A stretch of DNA of 29,177 nt, taken from assembly GCA_934717675.1 (NCBI GenBank), contig CAKUYZ010000015.1, positions 1 to 29,177 on the forward strand. Reading direction: 5' to 3'. Positions 15,245 through 22,399 of this stretch are shown here, piece after piece. The translations under genes and the position numbers were made by a program. The notes under the pieces were generated by a model. That model did no database searches, was not told the DNA's origin, and was given only the letters and a program-made list of their open reading frames with translations. Numbering within the stretch: the first letter of the stretch is position 1; each line of letters opens with the position of its first letter. The DNA is from an uncultured Bacteroidales bacterium (GTDB lineage: Bacteria > Bacteroidota > Bacteroidia > Bacteroidales > Marinilabiliaceae).

Positions 15245-16672
15245 TTACTTTACTATGCGCGCCATGCCCGCATAGCGGCTGGCTCTGTTTTTAGGGACGT
15301 AGATAACCAGCTTCTGGCCAATGCGGATCATGTTTCTGCGAATGTTGTTCCAATAGGCCAAATCGCTGACCCTGACTCCGAAGCGCCTTGCTATGGAACC
15401 TGGCACGTCGCCACTCCTGACGGTGTAGACAAGCTTGACCTTGCCGTCTGGCGTGCGGCCGGCATAGGCCACCCCGCGGGCGTCTGTTATCTTGACAATC
15501 TTGTTGTCGGGGAAATATTTGAGCCTGTCGCGGGCATAGACCGAGTCTTCGTGCGCAGCGAAGGAGAACGTGGCCTCGACAGGCAAGACGAGCTGATAGG
15601 TCTTGCCCTCAATGGCCGGCACCACGTCATGCTTATACTGCGGGTTGAGCTGGCGGATGAGATCAGTCGGGACTCCCAAGACGGACGTGACCTGACTGAA
15701 GTGGAGAGGCTGGTAGATTGTGACGGTGTCGGTAGACGGCAGCGCCTCGGTCTCGCTGGCGTAGATCTGATGTTCCTGGGCGTAGTTCATGGCATAGGCC
15801 GCGGCAATGAAGGCCGGCACATAGCCACGGGTCTCGCGGGGCAGGTTGTAATATATTTTCCAGAAGTCTTTCTGCCCCCCGGAGCGCGCTATGGCCCTGT
15901 TGACGTTGCCCGGGCCGCAGTTGTAGGCGGCTATGGCCAGATGCCAGTCACCATACATGGTGTAGAGGTCATGCAAGAACTCGGCCGCGGCGTTGGAGGC
16001 CTTGACGGGGTCGCGCCGCTCATCGACGTAGCTTGTCACGTCTAGCCCGTAGCGTTTGCCTGTGTAATACATGAACTGCCACAAGCCCGAGGCTCCCACT
16101 CGGCTGAGCGCGCTGGGGTTGAGCGCGCTCTCAATGACGGCCATATATTTGAGTTCCTGTGGCATGCCGTGAGCTTCCAAGACCTCTTCAAAGAGCGGGA
16201 AGTAATAGTTCGAGAGGCCGAGCATCCGCTGCACGAGGTAGCGGCGACGCACCACGTAGAGCTCAATGAAGCGGCGCACCTGATCATTGAACACCATGGG
16301 GATGGGCGACATCATGGCCTGGAGCCTCTCCACGAAGACGGAGTCCGGCACGCCGGCAATGATGCTGTCCGCCACGGCCACAGAGTCTGGCACAAAGTCG
16401 TTGACCACGGGGCGCGTGCGGGTGTACCAAGCGGAGATGAGGCTATCCACCTCGTAGCGCGGGATCTCGTTATTGTAGACAATAGAGTCGGCTTCGGCCT
16501 CAAAGACCGCGGCAGTGTCGGCGGCCAGCTCGTCTTGCGCCATAAGCGTGACGGAAGACGCCACGATGGCCATGAGGACTGTCGCCAGATGTTTCGTAAT
16601 GGTCACTTTCGGTATGCTTTTTTCAGTGGGTTTGTGTTTGGATCGGGGGCGTTGGCATGGTGGCTCAGACAT
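15245..16672 (-). CDS. MltD-like lytic transglycosylase with LysM domain
   Basis: Up to 475 residues from the ATG at 16672. Such enzymes cleave the glycan strand of peptidoglycan between MurNAc and GlcNAc, forming 1,6-anhydroMurNAc. The SLT domain spans about 160-285: PQELKYMAVIESALNPSALS with catalytic Glu181, GASGLWQFMYYTGKRYGLDV, and HLAIAAYNCGPGNVNRAI. A LysM domain (about 414-460, VYTVRSGDVPGSIARRFGV... IGQKLVIYVP) binds peptidoglycan. A hydrophobic signal sequence ending in MAQ lies near residues 28-46. The ATG overlaps the LytTR regulator stop as ATGTCTGA, favouring coupling. A GTG at 16606 would give a shorter, more ordinary signal peptide, so the true start is uncertain. An outer-membrane-like protein follows at 10 nt. 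Confidence 0.93.
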   Translation of the reverse strand: MSEPPCQRPRSKHKPTEKSIPKVTITKHLATVLMAIVASSVTLMAQDELAADTAAVFEAEADSIVYNNEIPRYEVDSLISAWYTRTRPVVNDFVPDSVAVADSIIAGVPDSVFVERLQAMMSPIPMVFNDQVRRFIELYVVRRRYLVQRMLGLSNYYFPLFEEVLEAHGMPQELKYMAVIESALNPSALSRVGASGLWQFMYYTGKRYGLDVTSYVDERRDPVKASNAAAEFLHDLYTMYGDWHLAIAAYNCGPGNVNRAIARSGGQKDFWKIYYNLPRETRGYVPAFIAAAYAMNYAQEHQIYASETEALPSTDTVTIYQPLHFSQVTSVLGVPTDLIRQLNPQYKHDVVPAIEGKTYQLVLPVEATFSFAAHEDSVYARDRLKYFPDNKIVKITDARGVAYAGRTPDGKVKLVYTVRSGDVPGSIARRFGVRVSDLAYWNNIRRNMIRIGQKLVIYVPKNRASRYAGMARIVK

Positions 16673-17417
16673 TAAAGAGCCTCTCCTGCACCACGTCTTT
16701 ATATGATTTGCCTATGGGGATGTATGGCTCCACGCCATCTATCTTGAGCTGCGCCCCATAGAGCGCCTTTATCTTGTCTATGCGGACGATGTAGGACTTA
16801 TGCACCCTCATGAAGAGCGAGGGCGGCAGGGTGTCTTCCAGGTTGCGGAGCGACTCCAGGGTGACTATCTTCTCTGCCTTGCAATGTATGGTGACGTATT
16901 CGCGCAGGCCCTCGATATAGAGCACGTCATCCAGCCTTATGCGATGAATCTTGTGGTCGGCCTTGACAATCAGCACGCCATCGTTAGGGTCGGCGGGCTC
17001 CGCCGCGTCGGGGGCGGGCACAGGCTGAGACGTCCTCTGGCGGCTCTCGCCCACCCTCTGCATGGCTTTGCCCACGCACTGCATGAAACGGTCGAAAGAG
17101 AAAGGCTTGAGCAGATAGTCCAAGACGTCGAGCTGATAGCTCTCTATGGCGTAGTCAGAATAGGCCGTGGTGAATACAACGAGCGGGCGCACTGGCAACA
17201 TCTTCAAGAAATTGAGCCCCGTGATGTCCGGCATCTGGATGTCTAGGAACATGAGATCTACTCCGCCGCCCTGAATTATGGGCAACGCCTCAAGCCCCGA
17301 CTTGCAACTGCCCACAAGCTCAAGGTTTGGCACTTTGTCAATGAACTCCTTGAGCAAGATCCTAGCTGGGAATTCATCGTCTACGATCAGGCAACGAATC
17401 TTATTTTGAGCGTCCAT
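16665..17417 (-). CDS. LytTR-family response regulator
   Basis: 250 residues from the ATG at 17417. The receiver domain (about 7-125) has the acidic pocket LIVDDEFPA, the phospho-acceptor Asp in LMFLDIQMPDITG, the switch region VFTTAYSDYAIESYQLDVLDYLLKPF with the conserved Thr and Lys, then an SQPVPAPDAAEPADP linker. The LytTR DNA-binding domain (about 155-250) has VLYIEGLREYVTIHC, LFMRVHKSYIVRIDKIKAL and YIPIGKSYKDVV. LytTR regulators bind paired direct repeats upstream of targets. The gene starts 28 nt after the LytS-like kinase stop, and its 3' end overlaps the transglycosylase gene by 8 nt. Direct control of peptidoglycan remodelling is suggested by location only. Confidence 0.95.
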   Translation of the reverse strand: MDAQNKIRCLIVDDEFPARILLKEFIDKVPNLELVGSCKSGLEALPIIQGGGVDLMFLDIQMPDITGLNFLKMLPVRPLVVFTTAYSDYAIESYQLDVLDYLLKPFSFDRFMQCVGKAMQRVGESRQRTSQPVPAPDAAEPADPNDGVLIVKADHKIHRIRLDDVLYIEGLREYVTIHCKAEKIVTLESLRNLEDTLPPSLFMRVHKSYIVRIDKIKALYGAQLKIDGVEPYIPIGKSYKDVVQERLFNV

Positions 17418-17445
17418 GGTTAATGCAAAAATAGTAAAAAAGGGG

Positions 17446-18483
17446 TCATGCGACAAAGGTGTCTATTTTGAGGAAGACGCCGAACTCCGTCTCCGTCTTG
17501 TCAATCTTCATCTCGTAGCGTCCTGGGTATAGAATGTCGAGCCTCTTGCGGACGTTCTCCACCCCAATCCCGCCGACGACGTCTTTGTTTATGGCAATGG
17601 GCGGCAACGAGTTTCGGACCTGGAAGACAAGGATGGGGCCCAAGGTCTTGATGCTGACCTGAAGCCAGCCTTTCTTGGGATTGTCAATGTTGCCGTGTTT
17701 GAAACTGTTCTCAATGAAAGGGATGAGGAGCATGGGCTCTATCATGAATTCTTCATTGCACCCCGAGGCCTCGACCCTGATGTTTAGATCGGAGTCTGTT
17801 TTAAGTTTTTGAAACTCAATATAGTTTGTTATATACTCCACCTCACGTTTGAGCTTTACTTTCTTGCTCTCGCTGTCATAGAGCGTGAAACGGAGCATGT
17901 CAGAGAGTTTCAAGATCATATCCGGTGTCTTCTCGCTCTTGATGATGGAGAGGGCGTAGATGTTGTTGAGGGCGTTGAAGAGAAAGTGAGGGTTTATTTG
18001 GGTTTTGAGAAATTTCATCTCAAACTCAATGTTCTGGTGCGTCATGTCAATCTCCCTCTTCTTGTTGTCTCGCTCACGGCGATAGAAAGAGTAGAGCGAG
18101 CTGACGAACAGCATCCCGACGAGCGGCAGCAGCCAACGGAAAGGGAGCGACAGCCACCCAGGCTGCTCCGGCGCCACCTGCACCGCGGGAATCACCTCTC
18201 GCCACGACATGAGCGGCACCATGACCAACAGGGTGAGGGCCATAAGGGCAAGGATGCCCACGGCATAGGCCACATAGCGGCTTCGGAACATATAGCGCGG
18301 CATGAGGAAGTGTACGTTGACCCCAAAGGCGGCCGCGCAGACGAGCGACGTCTTGACAAGGAGTGGAATGAACACCGCACCCTCTTTGAGGAGCGATGGC
18401 GCGGCAAAGATGAGCGCAAAGCCCACCACAATGGCCACCTCCAGCCACGTCCGCCTTACAGATTTGGACTTTTCAGCTTTCAT
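17446..18483 (-). CDS. LytS-family sensor histidine kinase
   Basis: 345 residues from the ATG at 18483. About four membrane helices lie in the first 140 residues (for example EVAIVVGFALIFAAPSLL and YAVGILALMALTLLVMVPL), with no separate sensor domain, so the signal is sensed in or near the membrane. After a coiled region (YRRERDNKKREIDMTHQ) comes the His_kinase domain: KTQINPHFLFNALNNIYALS with the phosphorylated His in PHFLFN, then the ATP-binding IPFIENSFKHGN (N box) and VVGGIGVENVRKRLDILY (G box). These are typical of the LytS/YpdA class. The regulator follows at 28 nt. The start codon lies 29 nt after the stem of a terminator-like hairpin, which may control readthrough from the kelch gene region. 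Confidence 0.94.
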   Translation of the reverse strand: MKAEKSKSVRRTWLEVAIVVGFALIFAAPSLLKEGAVFIPLLVKTSLVCAAAFGVNVHFLMPRYMFRSRYVAYAVGILALMALTLLVMVPLMSWREVIPAVQVAPEQPGWLSLPFRWLLPLVGMLFVSSLYSFYRRERDNKKREIDMTHQNIEFEMKFLKTQINPHFLFNALNNIYALSIIKSEKTPDMILKLSDMLRFTLYDSESKKVKLKREVEYITNYIEFQKLKTDSDLNIRVEASGCNEEFMIEPMLLIPFIENSFKHGNIDNPKKGWLQVSIKTLGPILVFQVRNSLPPIAINKDVVGGIGVENVRKRLDILYPGRYEMKIDKTETEFGVFLKIDTFVA

Positions 18484-18496
18484 TTTCAGGATGAGG

Positions 18497-18560
18497 GAGA
18501 GAAGAAAAAGAAGAGAGAACCCCCCGCCCAGACACAAGGTAGGGCAAAGGAGGTTCTCTC
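18497..18560 (-). terminator. terminator-like hairpin between kelch gene 1 and the LytS kinase
   Basis: A perfect 9-bp inverted repeat, GAGAGAACC (18513-18521) with GGTTCTCTC (18552-18560), has further inner pairs (CC with GG, GCCC with GGGC). On the minus strand the stem is followed by TTCTTTTTCTTC. It starts 46 nt after the kelch gene stop and ends shortly before the kinase ATG, so it can be an intrinsic terminator, a readthrough control for the kinase, or both. Confidence 0.75.
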
Positions 18561-18606
18561 GTATGGTTACGCCTTGGCCGCCCCAAGAGGGCGACAACAG
18601 CCTAGG

Positions 18607-19818
18607 CTAGTCGCGCCCCTCGGGGTAGGCCGAGGTCTGGAAGAGCCAAGTGTCGGCAAAGAAGGTGCCGCCAGAGGCCGTCACATAGAGGTCGGAAGTA
18701 CCGCCGGTGGTGACATATGGCATCTGCTGCACGCCACGCCCGTCAAAGTCGCCTTCAAGCACAAACGCGACAGAAAACTTTCGAGCCATATTCTCGAACT
18801 GGGAGCGTGGCACCCAATAGTCGTACATAGGGTTATACTCCCATGTTACCTTATTCAACCCTGCGGCAGTAGACCCCAAAGCAACGTAGGCGCGGCAGTC
18901 TGGTTGGCCATCGTAGAGGACGAACGAAGTAGCGCCATAGCGCGCAAGGCCAGTGTATTGGTCATCGAAAGACTTGTGAGACTGGTCTTTGAGGTTTCGA
19001 AGGTCTTCCCAAGTATTGGTATTGGGGTTGTAACGCTGGAACGCGTCAACAGGGTCGCCGTTCTTGCCGCCGAAGACGTAGCCATACCCGTTGCATACGA
19101 AAGAGGTGGCCTGCGAGCGAGGCACACCGATGCTCTGGATGGAGGTCCAGGTGTTGCCATCGAAGCGATAGAAGTCTCCCAAGATGTTATTGTCATAGTC
19201 TTCGCCGCAGCCCACATAGGCGACATTGTCAATGACGAAAGCCGTGGCATATCGGACAGCGTCTCCCGGGTAGGTGGGGGCTTGAGACCATGAGTTGGTC
19301 TCGGGGTCGTAGCACCAGAAGTCGTTGAGGAAGTTGGTGCCGTCATAGCCGAGGCCGACGTAGCCCTTGCCGTTGATGGAGAATCCTACGGCACCGTTGC
19401 GCGCAGCGGCCTCCATGGGCATGGAAGCCACGGCCACGTTGTATGGCACGTTCTCCTTGTAATACTTTTGCGTGGTCTCGGCCTTGGCGGAGTCTTTCTC
19501 TGAATAGAGTTTCTCGTAGCGGGCGGTCCAATGCGGGCGCGCCTGCGAGTTGAGCGACACCATATAGAAGTCGCGGAAACGCTCCTGCTCCTCGGTCTTG
19601 TTGGTGTTGGCGCCGGTGCCGACAAAGGCTCTGACAGTGTCGCCTACCGTAATCTGAAAACAGACGGCGCCGCCGCGCGGCGTGCCGGGGAAGTAGCTGT
19701 AGGTGTTATACCAGTTGCCCATCGTCTTCTGATCCGTCTGATCCTCGCAGCCGAGAGCCAAAGCGGCCAGCGCGATGACAGACAGTGCCATAAGAGGGTT
19801 GGCGTATTGTCTCGTCAT
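18607..19818 (-). CDS. kelch-repeat lipoprotein 1
   Basis: 403 residues from the ATG at 19818. The signal peptide ends in a lipobox (LALGC, Cys at about 24) followed by acidic residues, so it is a lipoprotein. The mature part has about five to six kelch-like repeats that should form a beta-propeller: AVGFSINGKGYVGLGYDG, FWCYDPETNSWSQAPTYPGD, TAFVIDNVAYVGCGEDYDNN, FYRFDGNTWTSIQSIGVPRS, FVCNGYGYVFGGKNGD and RYNPNTNTWEDLRNL. Kelch propellers usually bind proteins or glycans; no catalytic site is evident. It is a close paralogue of the next gene upstream, with matched motifs along its whole length. The promoter-like box at 19840-19847 lies downstream of an earlier possible ATG (19842), which supports 19818 as the start. 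Confidence 0.9.
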   Translation of the reverse strand: MTRQYANPLMALSVIALAALALGCEDQTDQKTMGNWYNTYSYFPGTPRGGAVCFQITVGDTVRAFVGTGANTNKTEEQERFRDFYMVSLNSQARPHWTARYEKLYSEKDSAKAETTQKYYKENVPYNVAVASMPMEAAARNGAVGFSINGKGYVGLGYDGTNFLNDFWCYDPETNSWSQAPTYPGDAVRYATAFVIDNVAYVGCGEDYDNNILGDFYRFDGNTWTSIQSIGVPRSQATSFVCNGYGYVFGGKNGDPVDAFQRYNPNTNTWEDLRNLKDQSHKSFDDQYTGLARYGATSFVLYDGQPDCRAYVALGSTAAGLNKVTWEYNPMYDYWVPRSQFENMARKFSVAFVLEGDFDGRGVQQMPYVTTGGTSDLYVTASGGTFFADTWLFQTSAYPEGRD

Positions 19819-19839
19819 ATTCTCTTGATAATTTACGTG

Positions 19840-19847
19840 CAAAGATA
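19840..19847 (-). promoter_or_regulatory. -7 box (TATCTTTG) for kelch gene 1
   Basis: TATCTTTG on the minus strand is a full TAnnTTTG match, 22 nt upstream of the ATG at 19818. Transcription would start near 19833, leaving a leader of about 15 nt. A TTTG -33 box is not at the usual distance (the nearest gives a 25-nt spacer). Confidence 0.5.
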
Positions 19848-19932
19848 AAAAGATTGTCTGTTACTCTACTTTCAAATCAACGAAAGGGGACTTTGCCCGC
19901 GGCATCGGCCGTGGCAGCTCAACGAACGTGGC

Positions 19933-21111
19933 CTAGTCTCGTTCCTCCCAGGCCTCGTCTGGCAAGAAGGCCCAAGTGTCGGCGTAATACAAGCCGCCAG
20001 AGCCTGAGACGAGGAGGTCGCTGGTGCCGCCCGTGGTGACGAAACCCGTCTGCCTCCACCCGTGGTTGTTGACATTGGCGTTGAGGACGAAAGAGACCGC
20101 GAACTTGCGCGCCCCGCCCTCGAAGGACGTCTTCTGAATCCAAGTGTCGTTGAACGGGTTATACTCCCAAGTGAGCTGCCCATTTCCGTTGGGGCCGCCC
20201 GTGGTGACGTAGGCGCGGCAATCTGTCGTGTTGTCATTGAGGACGAAAGCCGTGGCGCCGTAGCCTGCCAACTGGCCATACTGGTCGTCAAAAGTCTCCT
20301 CTGTGGCGTCTTTCAAGTGATGCAGCTGCTCCCAGTCGGCGGCATTGGGGTCGTAGCACTCGAATGCCACCACCTTGCCGCCGTTGGTGCCACCATAGAC
20401 GTAGCCCTTGCCGTTGCAGACAAAGGCCGAGGCCTGTGAGCGCGGAACGCCAATGTTTTGCAGTGGTTCCCACACCTGGCCGTCGAAACGGTAGAAATCT
20501 CCAATTATGTTATTGTCGGCATCCTCGCCACCTCCCACGTAGGCCACATTGTCTATGACGAACGCGAACGCATTCCTCACGGCATCGCCCGGATAGGATG
20601 GGGCTTGCGACCACGAATTAGTCACTGGGTCGTAGCACCAGAAGTCGTTGAGGCAGTCGGAGCCGTCGAAGCCGAGCCCCACGTAGCCTTTGCCATTGAG
20701 GGCGAAGCCCACGCCGCCGTTGCGCGGCTTGGCGCCACTGGCGACGGGGAGCGACGCCACCGCCTTGGTGCACGGCACGCCGCCCTGCCTCTCGGCCTCG
20801 GAGAGGCGGTCATAGCGCACAGTCTCAGTGAGGCCGGTGGGGGTGTAGGTGAACATATAGAAGTCGGCGAAACGCTCCTGCGCCTTGGTGTTCGTCATAT
20901 TGGCCCCCGTGCCAACAAAAGCCCGGAGGGTGTCTCCAACCATGAGCTGAAACCCCACCGCGCCACCTCGTGGAGTGCCGAGGAAATATTTGTACGTATT
21001 CTTCCAGTTGCCCTGGAGGTTGTCGTTGTCCTCATCCTCGCACCCCACGGCCACAGCGGCGAGAGCCGCCAAGGAGATGAGTTTAAGAGTGTGGGAGAAA
21101 TGCCTATTCAT
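19933..21111 (-). CDS. kelch-repeat lipoprotein 2
   Basis: 392 residues from the ATG at 21111. The N-terminus has a signal sequence ending AVAVGC with Cys at about 24 followed by EDEDND, a lipobox with an acidic start that may also serve as surface export signal in this phylum. Kelch-like units include VGFALNGKGYVGLGFDG, FWCYDPVTNSWSQAPSYPGD, FAFVIDNVAYVGGGEDADNN, FYRFDGQVWEPLQNIGVPRS, FVCNGKGYVYGGTNGG and TWEYNPFNDTWIQKTSFEGG, so a beta-propeller is expected. It is followed by kelch gene 1, a tandem paralogue. The barrel gene stop (21149) lies 37 nt upstream. The function is not known; binding of a glycan or partner protein at the cell surface is a reasonable inference. Confidence 0.9.
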   Translation of the reverse strand: MNRHFSHTLKLISLAALAAVAVGCEDEDNDNLQGNWKNTYKYFLGTPRGGAVGFQLMVGDTLRAFVGTGANMTNTKAQERFADFYMFTYTPTGLTETVRYDRLSEAERQGGVPCTKAVASLPVASGAKPRNGGVGFALNGKGYVGLGFDGSDCLNDFWCYDPVTNSWSQAPSYPGDAVRNAFAFVIDNVAYVGGGEDADNNIIGDFYRFDGQVWEPLQNIGVPRSQASAFVCNGKGYVYGGTNGGKVVAFECYDPNAADWEQLHHLKDATEETFDDQYGQLAGYGATAFVLNDNTTDCRAYVTTGGPNGNGQLTWEYNPFNDTWIQKTSFEGGARKFAVSFVLNANVNNHGWRQTGFVTTGGTSDLLVSGSGGLYYADTWAFLPDEAWEERD

Positions 21112-21137
21112 ATATGGAGCAGAAATATGTGCTGTTG

Positions 21138-21145
21138 CAAAAGTA
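21138..21145 (-). promoter_or_regulatory. -7 box (TACTTTTG) for kelch gene 2
   Basis: TACTTTTG on the minus strand matches TAnnTTTG. It sits just after the barrel gene stop codon, 26 nt upstream of the ATG at 21111, predicting a leader of about 20 nt. No correctly spaced -33 box was found. Confidence 0.4.
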
Positions 21146-21148
21146 GAG

Positions 21149-22399
21149 TTAGTCAAACTTGGAGCGCATGAACCACGTCTCCCTGATGTTGAGGCCGATC
21201 TTGAAGTTGTTGAAATTCTCCTTGATCATGCCGTTGGAGAGAGTGCCTCGGTTTTGCCTCTCGTAAGATATGCTGATGGAGTTGCGCGACCTGCCGAGCG
21301 GCACGGATATGCCGAGGGTGAATCCGCTCTGCATGAGATTGGCCGTCGTGAGGTCGAGGTAGTCTCGGCCATAGAAGCCGCCCACACGGTAGCGCATCCT
21401 TTTGTAGAACGGGTCATCGGGCTTTCCGGGCGAGTATTGGAGGCCTCCGGAGATTGTGTACGTGTCTCGGAAGTTGACCTTCTCCTTGAACTTGGTGTTC
21501 TTGATGTCTCCCCACTCGCTGACCTTATACTCAATGGTGCCGACAAGAGCCTTGCGGCTGTATGTGAAGCCGGCTCCGTAGTAGCGCGGGATGTAGAATC
21601 GGTTTGGCGTGGAGTCGTCGGACTCGAGCTCGGTTACGCTGTTGTATATGGTCTGGTCGTAAGATGTGTGAAGCCAAATCTTTGGCGCATAGACCGCACC
21701 GAAGCGGAAATTATTCTGCCCGATGTTGAAATCGAACTGTGTGCCTACCTCCCAATAGATGTTGTTGACCGCATAGTTGCGTTTGTTATATATGTCCTCA
21801 CCTCCGATGGTCTCGGAGAAGTAGGAGACCTCAAGGTTCTCGATGTTGCCCCAAATGACGGAGAAGTTTCCGCCGATGGTCCAATGGTTGAAAAGAGTGA
21901 ACGCCGAGTTGATGAACGCCTGGCTGAGTCCGCCGCTGCCCTTGTGCTGGATGCGGTAGTTGTCCGTGGTGCCCACAATGTTCTTTGTCTCGCTCATGTT
22001 GTAGCCCACGGTGGAGTATGGCGCATAGCCCAGGGCGAAGGCTAGCCATTTGCGCCCCCGGAAAGCCATGGTGATGCCGTCGATATTGGCGGAGTAGACG
22101 CTTGCCGTCTCATATCCGCATTTCTCGCGGGCGTAGAAGGCTCTGAGTTGGAAGTTGAAATAGAACGTCAGCGAGTCGAGGTTGGCGATGCCGGCGGGGT
22201 TGGATATGTTGACCCACTCGCTCGGCGACATGGCGATGCCGGAGTGTCCCAGAGCCGCGGCGGCCACATCCTCTTTGGGCGTTATGATGCCCACGCCATA
22301 CATGGAGTATGGCGACGAAGTGCTGTTCTGAGCCTTGGCGGAGCATACGGCGAGCAAGGCGCAGAGGGCCAAGGCCAGCAGGCGACTATCTTTCTTCAC
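21149..22399 (-). CDS. outer-membrane beta-barrel protein, FadL/OMPP1-like layout
   Basis: A 416-residue exported protein. The signal peptide is about 1-23 (ends SAKAQ). The start of the mature protein, NSTSSPYSMYGVGIITPKED, then GHSGIAMSPSEWVNISNPAGIANLDS, resembles the hatch region of FadL-like/OMPP1 proteins found across Bacteroidota (PAG near the N-terminus, then many amphipathic strands). Strand-like segments include FYFNFQLRAFYAREK, FRFGAVYAPKIWLHTSYDQ, FYIPRYYGAGFTYSRK and SGFTLGISVPLGRSRNSISISYERQ. It ends with GLNIRETWFMRSKFD. FadL itself imports hydrophobic compounds; the substrate here is unknown. Its start overlaps the DUF4270 gene by 14 nt, so the two are likely translationally coupled and may form one outer-membrane complex. 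Confidence 0.8.
   Translation of the reverse strand: MKKDSRLLALALCALLAVCSAKAQNSTSSPYSMYGVGIITPKEDVAAAALGHSGIAMSPSEWVNISNPAGIANLDSLTFYFNFQLRAFYAREKCGYETASVYSANIDGITMAFRGRKWLAFALGYAPYSTVGYNMSETKNIVGTTDNYRIQHKGSGGLSQAFINSAFTLFNHWTIGGNFSVIWGNIENLEVSYFSETIGGEDIYNKRNYAVNNIYWEVGTQFDFNIGQNNFRFGAVYAPKIWLHTSYDQTIYNSVTELESDDSTPNRFYIPRYYGAGFTYSRKALVGTIEYKVSEWGDIKNTKFKEKVNFRDTYTISGGLQYSPGKPDDPFYKRMRYRVGGFYGRDYLDLTTANLMQSGFTLGISVPLGRSRNSISISYERQNRGTLSNGMIKENFNNFKIGLNIRETWFMRSKFD

Noticed and set aside
15119..16045. Plus-strand open frame of 308 codons opposite the transglycosylase gene
   Set aside because: The minus strand encodes clear SLT and LysM motifs over the same bases.
17809..19293. Long plus-strand open frame of 494 codons
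   Set aside because: It runs antisense through the LytS kinase and kelch gene 1, both clear by conserved motifs, and has no recognisable domain or start region; GC-rich DNA readily leaves opposite frames open.
19880..19932. Possible hairpin between the two kelch genes
   Set aside because: The arms (TGCC..CGG with CCG..GGCA) have mismatches and there is no U-tract, so a terminator cannot be supported.
20975..22045. Plus-strand open frame of 356 codons
   Set aside because: Antisense to the kelch 2 and barrel genes; its composition (Val, Glu, Arg, Ala rich) is that of a mirrored frame, and no motif is seen.
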